A stretch of DNA of 64,000 bases from Pogona vitticeps (Eukaryota > Chordata > Lepidosauria > Squamata > Agamidae), in NCBI RefSeq assembly GCF_051106095.1, contig NC_135785.1, positions 180,474,045 through 180,538,044 on the forward strand, read 5' to 3'. The translations under genes and the position numbers were made by a program. Below are positions 35,002 to 47,766 of this stretch, piece after piece. Every line of letters starts with the position of its first letter. The first letter of the stretch is position 1. The notes beneath the pieces are model-generated. The model worked only from the letters and a program-made list of their open reading frames with translations. It made no database searches and had not been told where the DNA came from.

Positions 35002-35707
35002 CAGTGGTGCCACGACTTACAAACTTAATTGGTTCAGGAACTCCGGTCATAACTTGAAATGGTCGTACGTCGAAGCACCATTTCCCATAGGAATGCATTG
35101 AAATGCAATTAATCCATTCTGGCTGGAAAAAAAAAGGCACACATACAAAAAAGCACTGCAAGACCCATCAGAAATGTGATTAATCCATTCCGACTAAAGG
35201 GGGGGAAGAAAAGCAAACAAATCGTGCAAGACCCTTCGGAAATGAAAAAAAAAGCAAAGCAGAAAGCAAATAAACTATGCAAGACCCATCAGAAATGGGG
35301 GGGGGGTAACCTAAAAGCAAACAAACCCCGCAAGACCCACTGGAAATGGGGGGGAACCCAAAAAAACAAACCCTGCAAGACCCATCACAGCATAGAAACA
35401 TAATCCCACCACCCAGCCCAAACCCACACTGCAAAACCCACCCAGAACAATTTTTAAAAAGTAGAAAGCAGCACCTTACCAGGCAGTCCAAATCCTCCTC
35501 TGATTGCACACTTTCTAACCGCTGGGCTGAAAGAGGTACAAAGAAGCAGCCTCTTCGCCTACCAACGGTTAGCAATTTGAATTCCCCGCCTTTTTCTGTT
35601 TGTTACTGGAAGCTCTGGCCACAAGTCGAAACAAAATTTAGCGGCTGGAGTTGGTTGTAACTCGAAATGGTCGTATGTTGGGATGTTCGTAAGTCGATGC
35701 ACCACTA
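35002..35707. mobile_element. Tigger-like element with internal tandem repeats
   Basis: The left end is CAGTGGTGCCACGACTTACA. The right end, GTAAGTCGATGCACCACTA, is its near-inverse, with TA flanks at 35000-35001 and 35708-35709. Subterminal AACTTGAAATGGTCGTACGT pairs with AACTCGAAATGGTCGTATGT near the other end. Between about 35140 and 35400 the phrase GCAAGACCCATCAGAAATG recurs five times at intervals of about 48-66 bases with A-rich linkers. No transposase is encoded. Confidence 0.85.
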
Positions 35708-38231
35708 TACAATCAGGCTCTCATAAACAGTTTTTATTGGAATTACAGCAGCAGTTCCCTCTGCCTTTTCCCACACAGTCTCATAGGGTCAAATTACAGT
35801 CTCTAAACTTGTCAGCTTTGCAGGCCCAGCTAGTTTCATTTGAATTCTCCCAGAGACCAGGTTCTGGACGACAGGAAACAACATAGTCCAGAAGTCATCT
35901 CTTTTATACGTTTGTATAAACGAGCACAAGAACTCAGTCTCTGCAGCTAATCTCTCCCCTTCAGTTACCTCTCCAGAGCTCTCTCTGGTGCCTGGTTCTG
36001 TTGCCAGTCAATAAACCTGCTGAGGGTAAACAGCTTCTGGCATCCTCCCACACATCCTCTTCTTCTAAGATAGGCGGTGACTTTTGACTTCCTCGTTCTG
36101 CTCTTTTATTCTCCTTGATCTTGATCTTCTAGCTCTCTCTTATAGCTTCAGGGACACCCTCCAGCTGACCAGATCCTGAAGCAACTCACCTTCCTTCTGG
36201 CCACCTGCTACCTGTGTGCTGGGGCCAGACAGCTTGCTGGGGGTGTACGCCTGCACTCCCTCACAGTATGGTATGGGGAAGGTTGAAAATGAAGTATTTT
36301 CCTTTCTATTTTTAGCACTAGAGCCACATTCATCAGCAGTGCCAAAGCTGATTCTGGGATATTCTGGACAGAGAGAAGGAAGCACTTACTCAAATAACTC
36401 ACAACCAGACTGTGGAATATATTATCACAATATGGAGTGATGACAATAAGTGGAAAACTGCACTTATACCAATACAATAGACTGGCTTCCAAGCTGTTCA
36501 ATAGTGATCTCTGATGCACCCAGGACTACATATGTGGTTCTGCTTTTTAATGTGTCTATAGCCATATTCAGGAATTGTGCCAGAAATAGTGGCAGGCTGT
36601 AATGGGCTGGGGGGGGGGGACAGGACCAGGACATCCACTGCCACATCCTCATTTGGAAATCAGACCAACCTTCCTCTGCCCAGTGTAAATGCCTGCAGAA
36701 AGCCTGTTAAGTGTGTTCAGTTGTAAATGCTTATATCATATGTATAATCGGGCACCCTGCCTTATCATGGCTGAACTGCAATTGCATTCAGCTGAACACA
36801 CCAACAAGCACCTCTTCAGTGAATGTGTGAAGGTCTGATTCACTTCAGGGTGGAGAAGAGTTTTGGGGCAGGTCTTATGTACTTCCCCATGTCTCAACCA
36901 CAGTTAGATGTCTGCCCACTTTCAGGCTGTAATGCCTGAATAGGGCCGATGTCATTCATAATTCCAGCCACACTAAAACCAAGACAGCAGAGCCCAAGCA
37001 CATTTTCACACAATTGCCAGCACCTAACCATTCCAATGTCTGATTTCATTGCTCTTGTGGAACGCTTGTTAAAATTGGTGGTTTCCTCAAAATGAGATCA
37101 TTTGAAATTAGGTCATTGGTAGTTAATGGAATCCTCCTGAAATCTGTGAATCAGGAAGAGGTTAGAGGTTGATGGTGAAGCCTGGGGGGTTTGAAAATGG
37201 GCAGCATTTGTTTCTCATTCCTTTTTTAACCTCTCGAGGAGCTTTGCCTCTATACTCCTCCAGCTTTGCACAGAATCGTTTTCCTCAGCTACAGTTCCCT
37301 TTTTAGTCAGCCAAAGTGGTATGCTATTTTAAGAAGACCCTCTGTTACTATAATGTGAACTTCCGTTCCCAGATGCAAGAGTGATCCCAGCACTATTAGG
37401 ATTTTCAGGGTAATGTTTTGTTTTATTCCCCGTTCCCCCAGCCCCTTCGGTCAGGACTGAAATGTGTGATCATATTAGGGAACTGCAAGCTCTCGCAAAG
37501 CACTCTCTACCTTTAGGCCTCATGCTTTTGTGGCACGATTCGACTAACAGGCAGACACTGATACAGACATACACACACACAACTAAAAGTACAGATGCTT
37601 TATCAGCCCTAAATGAGCTGTAACCACTTGGGAATGCATCCTTATTCTTGCTGTGAAAAGCCAATTGAAAACATCAACTTGGTATGCTGCAGGCTGGCAG
37701 CTAAGCACAGAGGTAGCACAAATTAATGTCCATGAGGAAATGGAAGAAGTTGAAGAAATACAGCATAACATAATTGAATAAAATCTGTATAGCATTCAGA
37801 ATTTTGCCCCATCCAGCCATCCCTATAAAACATCTTGCTTTCAGACTTTTCAATGGAAATAGAATTATTACATGTGCACACAATGCTGGTGCTTCTATGT
37901 TTAATCAGCTAGTTAAGGCCAAATTATATTTGATGTTAAAGGTGTAGCAGGCAGCTCACAAGTTAGAATGTGGTGCGCAGATCTACACAAGGATCATTAT
38001 GTATGAGCTTCCTGCCATTCTCTCCACCACCCCGTAGCAATTTTTAAAGAGGGGGAAAGGCTGCTTTTGACACCAATGAAGTCATTTTTAAATTCCCCTT
38101 ATCAAGGGAGCGACATCTGGTAAGGAAGCAGATAGCAGGAAGGTTTAAACTTCCTCCCTTGTATGTTGTGGTTGCACTCCAAATGGAGGTCCCCACTCCT
38201 GTCTTGTGCATAATTAAAATGCAGAGTATGC
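35708..38231. other. No gene seen; possible promoter-like and simple motifs
   Basis: On the minus strand ACGTATAAAAGAG lies at about 35898-35910, and AATAAA occurs on the plus strand at about 36011. These are isolated motifs and no element could be bounded. A G-run lies at 36610-36619. The rest is unique sequence. Confidence 0.35.
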
Positions 38232-38348
38232 AGTTCTTCACACACCACTTTTTAAGGTTTGTTATACAACTTATACAATCTTGATTCAGCTTATATTTCT
38301 TTCATGTTGTGTTTATGGTCCTGGCCAAAACAATGTTGAGAATGGCTG
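38232..38348 (+). repeat. Unclassified repeat family U1, copy 2
   Basis: This is the partner of 2831-2932, with the same order of shared blocks and the same orientation. It differs mainly by an insertion of about 16 bases around TTCATGTTGTGTTTAT. No target duplication or coding capacity was seen. Confidence 0.55.
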
Positions 38349-39177
38349 TGTGTAGACTATCCTGACTGTTGAGCTTGCAAAATTAACAGTTCAAACACCT
38401 TGGTAGGCCAATTTCCAATTACCTACAAAGGGGAGGGGGAAGAGAACACTCACTTTGAAAGGATTTACGTATTTATTTACTCTGCAGAATGAAGAAGTTC
38501 ACATACATCTCAGAGTTTACAGATGTGTGCTAGCATTTATATACCCTACCAGTCACATATCTGCATTCCTCATCTGGTTAGTATAGAAGATATAGCTAAC
38601 TTCTGGCCTCTTTCTAATGTTTAGGTTTCTCTCTCGTTGTTGTCTCATCTATAACCTTTGCTGTGTCATGCCATTCTTGTTTTCCTTAATTCTTTTAACA
38701 ACACATTCAATAGATTCCTTTCCTTATGTTAGTAAAAGCAGGGCTTGATACTTATACCTTTCTTAGTGTCTAACACGGTGAGCTAATACAAAATGGTACT
38801 ACTTACATGAAGCATAGCTGGGCATAAGCATGACTGAAAATAAATTTCTTAACATTGACATTTGTATCGTCAATATTCAGGTTGTCCATTGCTGTGCAAA
38901 GTCTGACACTCTTTTCCAGCTGGCAATGTGGGCAGGATATTGTGAAGCAATGTCAGGCCATTTCCTGGCATTTTCTGCATCATAGATACAGAAGACATAA
39001 ATACCACATTCATAAAACAGAGATTTTTAAAAAGATTTACTACATGAGTCTTCAATACAGCATTTGACATTGGCAGTTGCCAAAATTATCAACCTAATGA
39101 GCTTGATGGTGATAAAGATTTTTTTATTTTTTTGGTCTTGGTGCTGAAAATATGATGATATCAGAAATTGGAAATTA
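38349..39177. other. No gene seen
   Basis: Unique AT-rich sequence upstream of the CTTC microsatellite. Confidence 0.4.
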
Positions 39178-39268
39178 GTTTCCTTCCTTCCTTCCTTCCT
39201 TCCTTCCTTCCTTCCTTCCTTCCTTCCTTCCTTCCTTCCTTCCTTCCTTCCTTCCTTCCTTCCTTCCG
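39178..39268 (+). repeat. (CTTC)n microsatellite
   Basis: About 22 uninterrupted TTCC units. On the minus strand they create apparent GRKEGRKEG open frames, which are not genes. The perfect array suggests ongoing length change. Confidence 0.97.
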
Positions 39269-40758
39269 GAGGAACACTTTTTAAAAAGGAAATACATCTT
39301 TGAAGCTGTGATCCAAAAGCATCTGCCAGCCAGTATGGGCAACTCATAAGTATAATTAATCAAGAAATAATATACAAGAAGGAATATTCTGGATGTAGTT
39401 GTTTTTTAAGGTGGCTACAGTGGCGCCAGAAGCCATGGAGGTAAAGTCCCAGGACTTTTTGATAAACTAGCACCGTCTTCTGCCACTTCATGTAAACTTT
39501 CCTGTACCCTCTGAGCTTAGCCACACTCTTCATCATAAGTTCTCCCAGTAATAGTATATTGCTTTGAGTTATCCCCTTTTGTAATGGCAAGTATTTTGAC
39601 CTGGTCTGGCCTTGACAATTAAGGGCCCTCTAATTTTCAAAAGATCCACTCCTGGTGGGGATGCAATCTCTTGTGAAACATCTCTGTTGCTGTGGCTAAG
39701 AACGGTTACTTGCAAACTTTACTGATGACCTTGCTGCAGAATTGACATTCTGTTTTAAAACAGACCAGACAGGCTCAGAGCTCTATGATGTTATGCGTTT
39801 CTGGAAACATTTCCTTGAGATAGTCTGACAATGTCACACTATTGCAGTCCAATTACAGATAATAACATGCTGCTGCTGCGGCTGCTGTTTTCCTTCCAGT
39901 AAAGCATCAAGCAGCCTCAGGGATGTGTTAGGATGAAACCGACTACAAAACAATTGAAGCCTCTCCAATCAATCAATGCATAATTGATGCTGGTACAACA
40001 ACTGGGAACGAACAGATGGAACAGGGTTTTCTCTCTCTCTCTCTCTTTGGTTTAAATTACAGCATATCCGTTTAGTACAGTGATCAAACCCTGGAAACCC
40101 ACCCCTGAAACCAAAGCATCCCCAGCTGAACATTTCTCTAAACAAGAGCCCCTGAAGAGAAATAAATTACTTCCACCCAGCCAACAGGAAGTTTAGAATG
40201 GAGCCCTTGGGTTAGGTGGCACTCTGAAGATAAAAGACACCATTTGTTAAAGTAATCTTGGGAGTATTTTTCACTTGAATTACTGTGTACAGTTTTCTGA
40301 CCTAGTCAGGCACCACATGAACTCTGTGCTGATTGACAGCACTGAAAAGCCAGGGAAAAGAAAGCAGGTTCACACAATCCAAGTTCCAGCTCGAAGGGTT
40401 CCTTTTGCAAGTCCACCCCGGGGATTGCAAAACTGCCGGCTCTTGGCAGAATCTTTACAATGAGTGGGCTTTTTGCTAAGCAACTTGCAATATTGGTTGA
40501 AGGGACTGTGGAAGATGCTCAGCATATGAACCTGATTTTAAAGCACCAGATGATAGCACTGAGGCGAAACTTTTCAAATCAAGGGAAATGGAAGCCTTGC
40601 TGGCAATGTTGGTGGAAAACAAGTGCCAATCAAGAAACAGTTCAGGATCAGAAAGATTAACACATTGAGGAGCAGAGATAGAACACACACATTAGCTTCC
40701 TTAAAAGGAGACATTTGTATGCAACATTGAGGTATCCTTAAAACACAGAAGACTCATA
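39269..40758. other. No gene seen; short CT tract
   Basis: A TC run lies at about 40031-40047. Frames around 40275-40688 are short and unrecognised. Confidence 0.4.
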
Positions 40759-40760
40759 TA

Positions 40761-41882
40761 CAGTGGTGCCTCGCTTAACGATTGCCTCATTTAGCGATGT
40801 TTTCGCTTAACGATGTTTTTTTAAAAAGAATTCTATGCATCATTTAACGATGTTTCCTATGGGCGATTTTCGCTTAGCGATTTCGGGACCATGCTTCGCA
40901 TAGCAAATGCATTTTTTAGGTCCCCTGTTTCGCTTAACGTTTTTTCCATTTTAAAAGTGTCTTAAAATGTTCAAAAATATTTTAAATGCTTGGAATCGTT
41001 AGTGCACCTTCTAAAACGTGTGCAAACTTAATTTGGCTTTGATCTGACTTTTCGTTAATTTTTGGTGAATTTTTTTCTCCCCCATAGGAAACAATGGAGC
41101 TGTCAAAAGTTGGGCTCCATTGTATCCTATGGGGGAGAAAAAAATTCACAAGAAATTAACGAAGACTGAGAACAAAGCCAAACTAAGGTTGCACATGATT
41201 TAGAAGGTGCTCTAACGAACCCAAGCATTTATAACAGTTGCTGACTTTTCGTTAATGTTTTGTGAATTTTTTCCTCGCCCATAGGAAACAATGGAGCCCA
41301 ACTTTTGACAGCTCCATTGTTTCCTATGCGGGAGAAAAAAATTCATAATAAATTAACGAAGACCCAGAAACTGTTTTAAATGCTTGGATTCATTAGAGCA
41401 CCTTGCAAAACCTGTGCAAACTTAATTTTTTGTGAATTTATTTCTCCCCCATAGGAAAGCATGCAGCTGTCAAATTTTGATAGCTGTCAACATTTGGTGG
41501 GGGGGAAAATCAGCAAAAATTAACGAAAAGTCAGATCAAAGCCAAATTAAGTTTGCACCCGTTTTAGAAGGTGCACTAACAATTCCAAGCATTTAAAACA
41601 GTTTTTGAACCTTTTAAGACACACTTAAATTTGCAAAAATGGACATTGCAAAACCATTGAAATGCATTGAATAGGCTTCAATGCATTCCAATGGAGGAAA
41701 CATTGTATCGTTTAACAATGTTTCCTATGGGTTTTTTCGCTTAAGGACGGCAATCCGTGCCTATTGGAACGGATTAACCGGTTTTCAATGCATCTCTATG
41801 GGAAAACGCGTTTCGCTTAACAATGTTTTCCCATAGCGATGTTTTTTGGAACCAATTAACATAGTTAAGCGAGGCACCACTG
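40761..41882. mobile_element. 1.1-kb foldback Tigger-like element
   Basis: The ends are CAGTGGTGCCTCGCTTAACG and its exact inverse with at most minor changes, flanked by TA on both sides (40759-40760, 41883-41884). The inverted arms run through much of the element. For example, GTTAGTGCACCTTCTAAAAC and CTTAATTTGGCTTTGATCTG on the left reappear inverted near 41530-41590. Inside the arms are two or three smaller hairpins built from TCTCCCCCATAGGAAACAAT and its inverse. No transposase frame is present. Confidence 0.88.
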
Positions 41883-42027
41883 TATACACTCTTATATGTA
41901 TCACTCAGGTGTTTAAACTGACAGAAATGGATGGATCAGTGTATTTCTCATCTATCTCTGTGTTCCTTGCATTTATTTACAAATCTGTTCTATTACATTT
42001 TTACATTAAGCTGCAATTTAGCATATA

Positions 42028-42473
42028 CAGTGGTGCCTCGCATAGCGAGGTTAATCCGTTCCGGATTAACCTTCGCTATGCTGAAGCATCATTGAACGGG
42101 GCAGGGATTTCCATTGGAACACATTAAACATGGTTTAATGCGTTCCAAATGGGCCAAATACTCACCGTTCAGCAAAGCTTCTTAATGGCCGGCAGCCATT
42201 TTCGCGCCCTCGCCTCACTTAACGAGGGCACGAAAACACTGTGCGCGGCCATTTTGGGCCATTTCCAGGCTTCCGGCAGCCATTTTGGCTGCCGAACAGC
42301 TGATCATCGGGCTTCATTTTGCGAAGATTGGTAAGCGAAACGCTTACCGGTCTTCGCAAAGCGAATTTAGCCCTATTTAAAAAACATTAAGCGATCGCAT
42401 TAGCGATCCGAAAAAACGGATCGCTATGCAATTTCGTCGTTATGCGGTGCGCTCGTTAAGCGAGGCACCACTG
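42028..42473. mobile_element. CpG-rich Tigger-like element
   Basis: A 446-bp element with ends CAGTGGTGCCTCGC and GCGAGGCACCACTG, TA-flanked. It keeps many CpG sites and several internal hairpins: GCGATCCG/CGGATCGC around an A-run, GGCAGCC/GGCTGCC, and a 17-bp pair around GGTAAGCGAAACGCTTACC. The retained CpG content suggests it is young. Its termini match those of the element 145 bp upstream, but the interiors differ. Confidence 0.87.
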
Positions 42474-43063
42474 TATATAAAAATTATATATATAAAGCAG
42501 CACATGATTTTTAAGCATTTCCCCCATGCAATATGCATTTTTATTAATATTTCCTTTAAAACACACTTTAATGCATGGATGCATTTAATGCAGAGCTTAC
42601 CTCTGCCGGTGTGAATCCATACACTGGCAAGGACTATTTGCCCGCTCCTGTCAGACAGAGATGGGCAGGCAGGGATGCCCACAGACATCTTCCACATTGT
42701 TGTGTTGGGGGTGAGACTAGCTGAGCCATATTATAAGGCTCACCCACCCCCAGCCAGTCCTCTTTCGAATGCAGCAACCCACCCATCCACCTTGGGTACA
42801 GTGTGGTTTATGTGGTTGCTTCAGGGCTGGATAGGAATTTTTGGTCTACCTTACCTGATTGACATTTGAAACAAAATAGGAAAAGATGTTACAGCCTGGC
42901 TAATTCCCTGTACAATCACAGAGTCACAGCCTCTGAACCTCCTTTCTGGGGTTCTCATTACACAGGACGTTTGGATTAAAAGTCATAGTTTTCTGCATTA
43001 TTGTGATTGTGGGGAAGATCAATGTAAATGTAACCTGCAATACAAAAGTGCAGCAGGTTATTC
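42474..43063. other. No gene seen
   Basis: Unique sequence between repeats. Confidence 0.4.
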
Positions 43064-43292
43064 AAAGATCTTTCTCTTCAGGCAGGCTTTCCCTTAATGA
43101 CTGATTGTCTGAGAGGGGTCTTTAAATGGACTGTCGTGCCTTGTTGCTTTTAAGTGTGTTTTTAGTATTGCTTTTATTTACCGTTTCTAATATAATGATG
43201 TAAGCTGCCTAAAATCTTTTAATGATGTAAGCCACCTTTGGTATTTTTAAAGGAGAAAGGCAGGTAAAAATATTCTAAATAAATAAATGAAT
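43064..43292 (+). mobile_element. L2 LINE 3' end
   Basis: Remains of the C-terminal segment (CTTCAGGCAGGCTTTCCC) are followed by the tail GGACTGTCGTGCCTTGTTGC, GATGTAAGCCACCTTTGG, AGAAAGGCAGGTAAAAAT and AAATAAATAAATG. It matches the tails at 28.0 and 45.4 kb. Only the last 230 bp or so are kept. Confidence 0.85.
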
Positions 43293-45339
43293 AGTTTCCA
43301 AGAATTTTTGCCCCCAGTTAAGCAATAGGTTTTTTTTTTAAAGATTCCACCAAAACTGCAGTAATTCTGGTTGCTAGCTCTCTGAATGCCACCTGGAGTC
43401 TCCTAGAATTGCTGGGCCTCCCTGAATTTCCAGACAGGGAGACAAATATCAGAGCAGGTACTTCTACAGAAGAAGGGAGATTGATCTGTCCAGGCATAGT
43501 GGCATTTCAAGCTTGGGTGCACATGCCTCCCTGTCTGGAACAAGACAGAAGGGCATGCCAGCATCGCCATGGGGGTGCCTTCAGGTTGCCTAAACCTTGA
43601 CAGCAATGGTGGAGCCCCAGGAGAAAACTCCCCATGGGATGGTGATGACCATCCACAACACCACCACATACATATCATATGCATAGCAGGTAAAGCAGGA
43701 TAGGATACAAGAGCTTGCTGGATAATGCAGCAACTGCTGCAGCTGCTGGACATGTTTTGTCACCAGGCCAGATGGCAAAAAAACAAACCCAGATTTCTTT
43801 CCTTGTACTCTGGTTACCTCAGATCTGAGCTCATTTACCCAGATTCCCCACTGTGACACAACTCCATCTCTGAGACCTTTATTATGTTCTGGTTCCTCAC
43901 AAAGATGCAAGCTGTATCTATCTTCCTCACACTGCCACCAGATGTTTTCTTTTAAACATCAATCAATTTAAGGACACATCATTTAACAAACACATTAAGT
44001 TTGTCTATCAATCTCTGATTTCAATCTACCTCAATCCCCTTTGAACCTCTGATCTCAGTCTTTATATTTGTCCTCTCACTCTACTCTCACTGTCTCACAC
44101 TCCTCCACTCTCTCACACTCCTCCTATCTATCTCACATGCCACCAAAAACTCAAATCTGCTTTCTCCCATTCAGACTCCTCCTTTTGTACCCCCCTCTTC
44201 TCTCCTGCTCCCGCCTTCTGTCCTTCTCATTGGCTCTCCTGCCAAGGTTCCCTGGTGATAGGCAGGTGCTGACTGGGGTACTCGCTACATCCACATGCCA
44301 ATTTCTAAAATCAGCTGTTTCAGAGGAAATTGTGGCTTTCACCTCCAACTCTTGCCTGTCCTGGCACTGTCTGCAGTACAACATCAGGGAGCCACCTGGG
44401 ACATCACAAGAGCCCACCTACCTCCTGGTCTTAGGTTCTGGGATCTTGGGATCTTAGGGTCCCGAAATTGCAGGGAATAGGATGCAGCTGACCTGGCAAC
44501 CCTAGCAGTGATCATGGATTTCCTCCATCCTCAGCGGCTTGGATTAGATCAGGGTGCACAGACAGGGATGCAGATATCATCAAGGATATGCTGAAGCAGT
44601 GAGAAATGGGGTTGTCAACAATATTGTTGCCATTTTAAAAAACTAATAGAATCATTACTTTCATTTGTTTGGGTTTAGTCAGAGTAATAAAATATATTCA
44701 CAGTAATGTTACTACATTATTTTTGGTTCTCTGTCTTTTGTCTTCTACTGTTACCATAGCAGTACATTTTATATCAGCAGTATTACACAATTTACAACCG
44801 CTAATGGAATTAGTCTGTTTGTGTTTGCTCTCAAGAACGTTGCTGCATTTTTATGGCCCTATAATGTCCCAAGTCTTTCTGAATTTTTGCTGATTTTTAT
44901 TACGATGTTATTTCTGAGCAAAGCAATGCTCTGAAAGTTCCCAGGAGCAAAATCATTGCTACCACTGAGATAGCTAGATCAATGCTGTTTGGCCATAGTG
45001 TGACATTCATTTTACATATTCTTTCATGAATAACTCACGAGATTGTGGTTTCCCCCTTGATAAAATCTTTGCTTTTTTTCTCTGGTGTTGAGGGGAATGA
45101 GGTTTGATCCTTTTAATTATTAAATCTAGCCTGTTTTTTGTTTCAGTTACAGTTTTAGATTACCACAGAGGCTGAGCAGATACAAAACCACAGAGTAATC
45201 CAGTTAGAAAGCACTCTAAAATCTATGAGCACTAGTTTAATCCCAAATATCTGGGACCGAAGGACAGGGCTACTTTAACTTTTCTTATCCTCTAGTACTA
45301 ACACAGTAACTCTCCACGGGGTATGACTCACTGTGTCAA
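43293..45339. other. No gene seen; pyrimidine-rich stretch
   Basis: A TCTCAC/CTCC-rich tract lies at about 44065-44140. The rest is unique, and frames are short. Confidence 0.4.
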
Positions 45340-45570
45340 TTATTATGTATTTATTTATTTCAAATATTTTACCTGCCTTTTTCCTTAAAAGGACCCAAGC
45401 CAGCTTACAACATTAAAAGGACAATATTCAAAAGTGAAAAAGTATACAAATATTAAAAAAGAATTAAACAAGTATCATATTAAAATGGTAAATAAAATTG
45501 ACACTATAAACACTTTTAAAAGCAACAGAGCACAACAATCCAATTTGAAAGATGTTTGATGGCATCTTGA
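45340..45570 (-). mobile_element. L2 LINE 3' end
   Basis: Read on the minus strand, it contains GGATTGTTGTGCTCTGTTGC, then ATACTTGTTTAATTC, then GTAAGCTGGCTTGGGTCC, AGGAAAAAGGCAGG and AAATAAATAAAT. This is the same subfamily as the copies at 27836 and 43064. Confidence 0.85.
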
Positions 45571-46824
45571 GCCAAGACATTGATAGGTATTGTCTCTACT
45601 TGACAACAACTGTCTTATCTAGAAATGCTTGAACGAAATCTGGTAGTTTCTTCACACAGGCCACATCCTTATAGTCAAATTATTGACTAAGCAGGCAGCA
45701 ATTTACCAACCAAACATGAAAGACCTATGAACTGAGATCACTAATTTCAGGTCCAAGGAACAGGAGGGGTGGGAGAAAGAGAAAGGATGAAAAGTATAGA
45801 AAATTAGACTTTGTGCATTTCTTGTTTAAGAAGGGATCTAAGATGAATATGCCCATTGCCTTTTTGAAGTTGCTCACTCACTCCCTTCCTCTGGTGGCCA
45901 ATTTCCCCCTCCCAAAAGGGCACAGGGTTCCCACACACACACACATTCTTGAGGGCACAGGTCCCTCCTGACCACAAGGAGACTTACTGTAGCAATTTTA
46001 AAAAAATAGTTTTGGGGAAATGGTGGTGCTAAGATTTGCATGCAGCAAAGACCTATCTTTGCCAACTTTCAGGTACTATGCATACCCCTGTGTATTTGTG
46101 TGTGCATGTGCATACAGATGGTAACCAAATAAGTAGATTATATGATTCATCAAAATTAGTAGAGCACATTTGGTAAGTCTTCTCCACAGATGTGGTCAAT
46201 TAGAGATGTGCTGAGTCTGCTTTGTGCCTGAATGAAGGGCTCAAAGATTGAGGCACACCTGCCATGTGCTCTTTTGAGGACACTGTGACCAGAATCTTGT
46301 CTGGGTCCAAGCTGGTACTACTGAATTTCTTTGTTTTCTGTGAAGGCTCCATTCCTGCAAATGGAGAAAGGAAAATGGCAAGGCCAGGGAATAGACAAGA
46401 AGGTGCAGATGGGACAGAAGGACACCAGCAGCAGCTGGCAGATTTGGGACTCTGTTTTATTCTTTTTTTTTTCTTTTTTCCCCCTACCACCAAAAAAAGG
46501 TCTTGATTGGCTTCTTGAGTCACATGCTGGGACGGGAGTGAATTAGGAACTTTAAAAGGGCATTGGGCACATTCGTCTTTGATTCCTTCTTAAAAGGGTA
46601 ATTTTATAGGTGCTTAATGTGGGGTTTTGTTTTCCTTTATGATTCTTTTCCTCCCACCTGCTCAGCTCCTGATTGTTCTGTTGAAGGCAATTTACATGAA
46701 GGAACCTCTTGCTGCATATTAGCAACTGGGCTAGGATGACTATGTCAGTGAACTACTGACAAAAGCTAGTAATTCAGGACACAGTCTCCTTTACAAAACT
46801 TGTGTGGCATAAAATGTGAATATA
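45571..46824. other. No gene seen
   Basis: Unique sequence with a short CA run at about 45931-45945 and a T-rich tract at 46460-46480. Confidence 0.4.
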
Positions 46825-46902
46825 TATAATGAATATGTGCCATCAAGTCAATTCTGACCTATGGTGGCCCTTCCAGGGTTTTCTAGATGTAGAATAGTCT
46901 AT
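46825..46902 (-). mobile_element. SINE fragment (RTE-like tail)
   Basis: It contains the inverse of the tail and middle of the 6310/32193 SINE family: TGCCATCAAGTCAATTCTGA, CCTATGGTGGCCC and GGGTTTTCTAGATGTAGAAT. The tRNA head is missing. Confidence 0.75.
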
Positions 46903-47766
46903 ACAACTTTATGCTGTGCAAAGATTTTTAAAATAACATGGTGAGATTTTTTAAAATTGTTAATGCATTTTTTTTTACAAAAACAGGATCACCTAGGAAT
47001 GCTAAATGCCTTGAAACAAAGGAGAACATACATTCTACAGTCTATTCTTAGTGCTTGTAAAAAAGATTACATGCTTTTGTAACACATTTTATTAACAAGT
47101 CTGGTGAGAATAAAGAACAAAGATTGGAGCGATTGGAACATCAAAAGAATCTTCAATACATAGAAAAATTATATTTAAAATATATTAAAAACATAGAATG
47201 GTGATGATGACTTCAAGGATCTTCCTCTTCTGTTTAGCAAGTTATTTATTTTTAAAAGTTATTCAGCAAAATAATCCAAGCAGCTATTTTGAAGGCACAA
47301 AAATGGTTGGAATCATATGAACAAAATCTGAGACTTTAAATGATGAACCATATTACAAGACTATGAATATGGGAAGGGATGAATTGTTGAGCTATTATTA
47401 AAAACATTTATTTCAGTTAAAAATATAAATTTAAAACATTCAGTATGTGAAATATTCAATATATTTGGTACTAAATTAAATATAAAAACCCTTCCAATCA
47501 GAATCAGAACATGTATAAAATATGTACTGGATAGTACTATCTGGATGTAACCAGTAGCAATGAACAGCATTGGTAACATTTCTTGTATAATTTATGCACC
47601 ACCATTAATTGATGTAGTTAAAAGAAAAAAAAATTATATTTCTCACCAAATTTATTAGCTTCATCACCTTCACCACCAGCAGCAGCAAATTTATCATCAT
47701 CACCACCACCACCAACAGCAGAAGTGCAATATCTTCTCCTCGGAATTCTAACAATAATCCTATTCA
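46903..47766. other. No gene seen
   Basis: Very AT-rich sequence, with a short CACCAC/CATCAT-rich stretch near 47655-47715. Confidence 0.4.

Noticed and set aside
35180-35575. 131-codon minus-strand Cys- and Gly-rich frame
   Set aside because: It lies entirely inside the Tigger-like element and reads through its tandem repeats and homopolymer runs.
35708-36260. TATAAAAG-like and AATAAA motifs on opposite strands
   Set aside because: The motifs are isolated and no bounded element, exon or promoter architecture could be supported.
39027-39363. Minus-strand frames with repeated GRKE units
   Set aside because: They are translations of the CTTC microsatellite.
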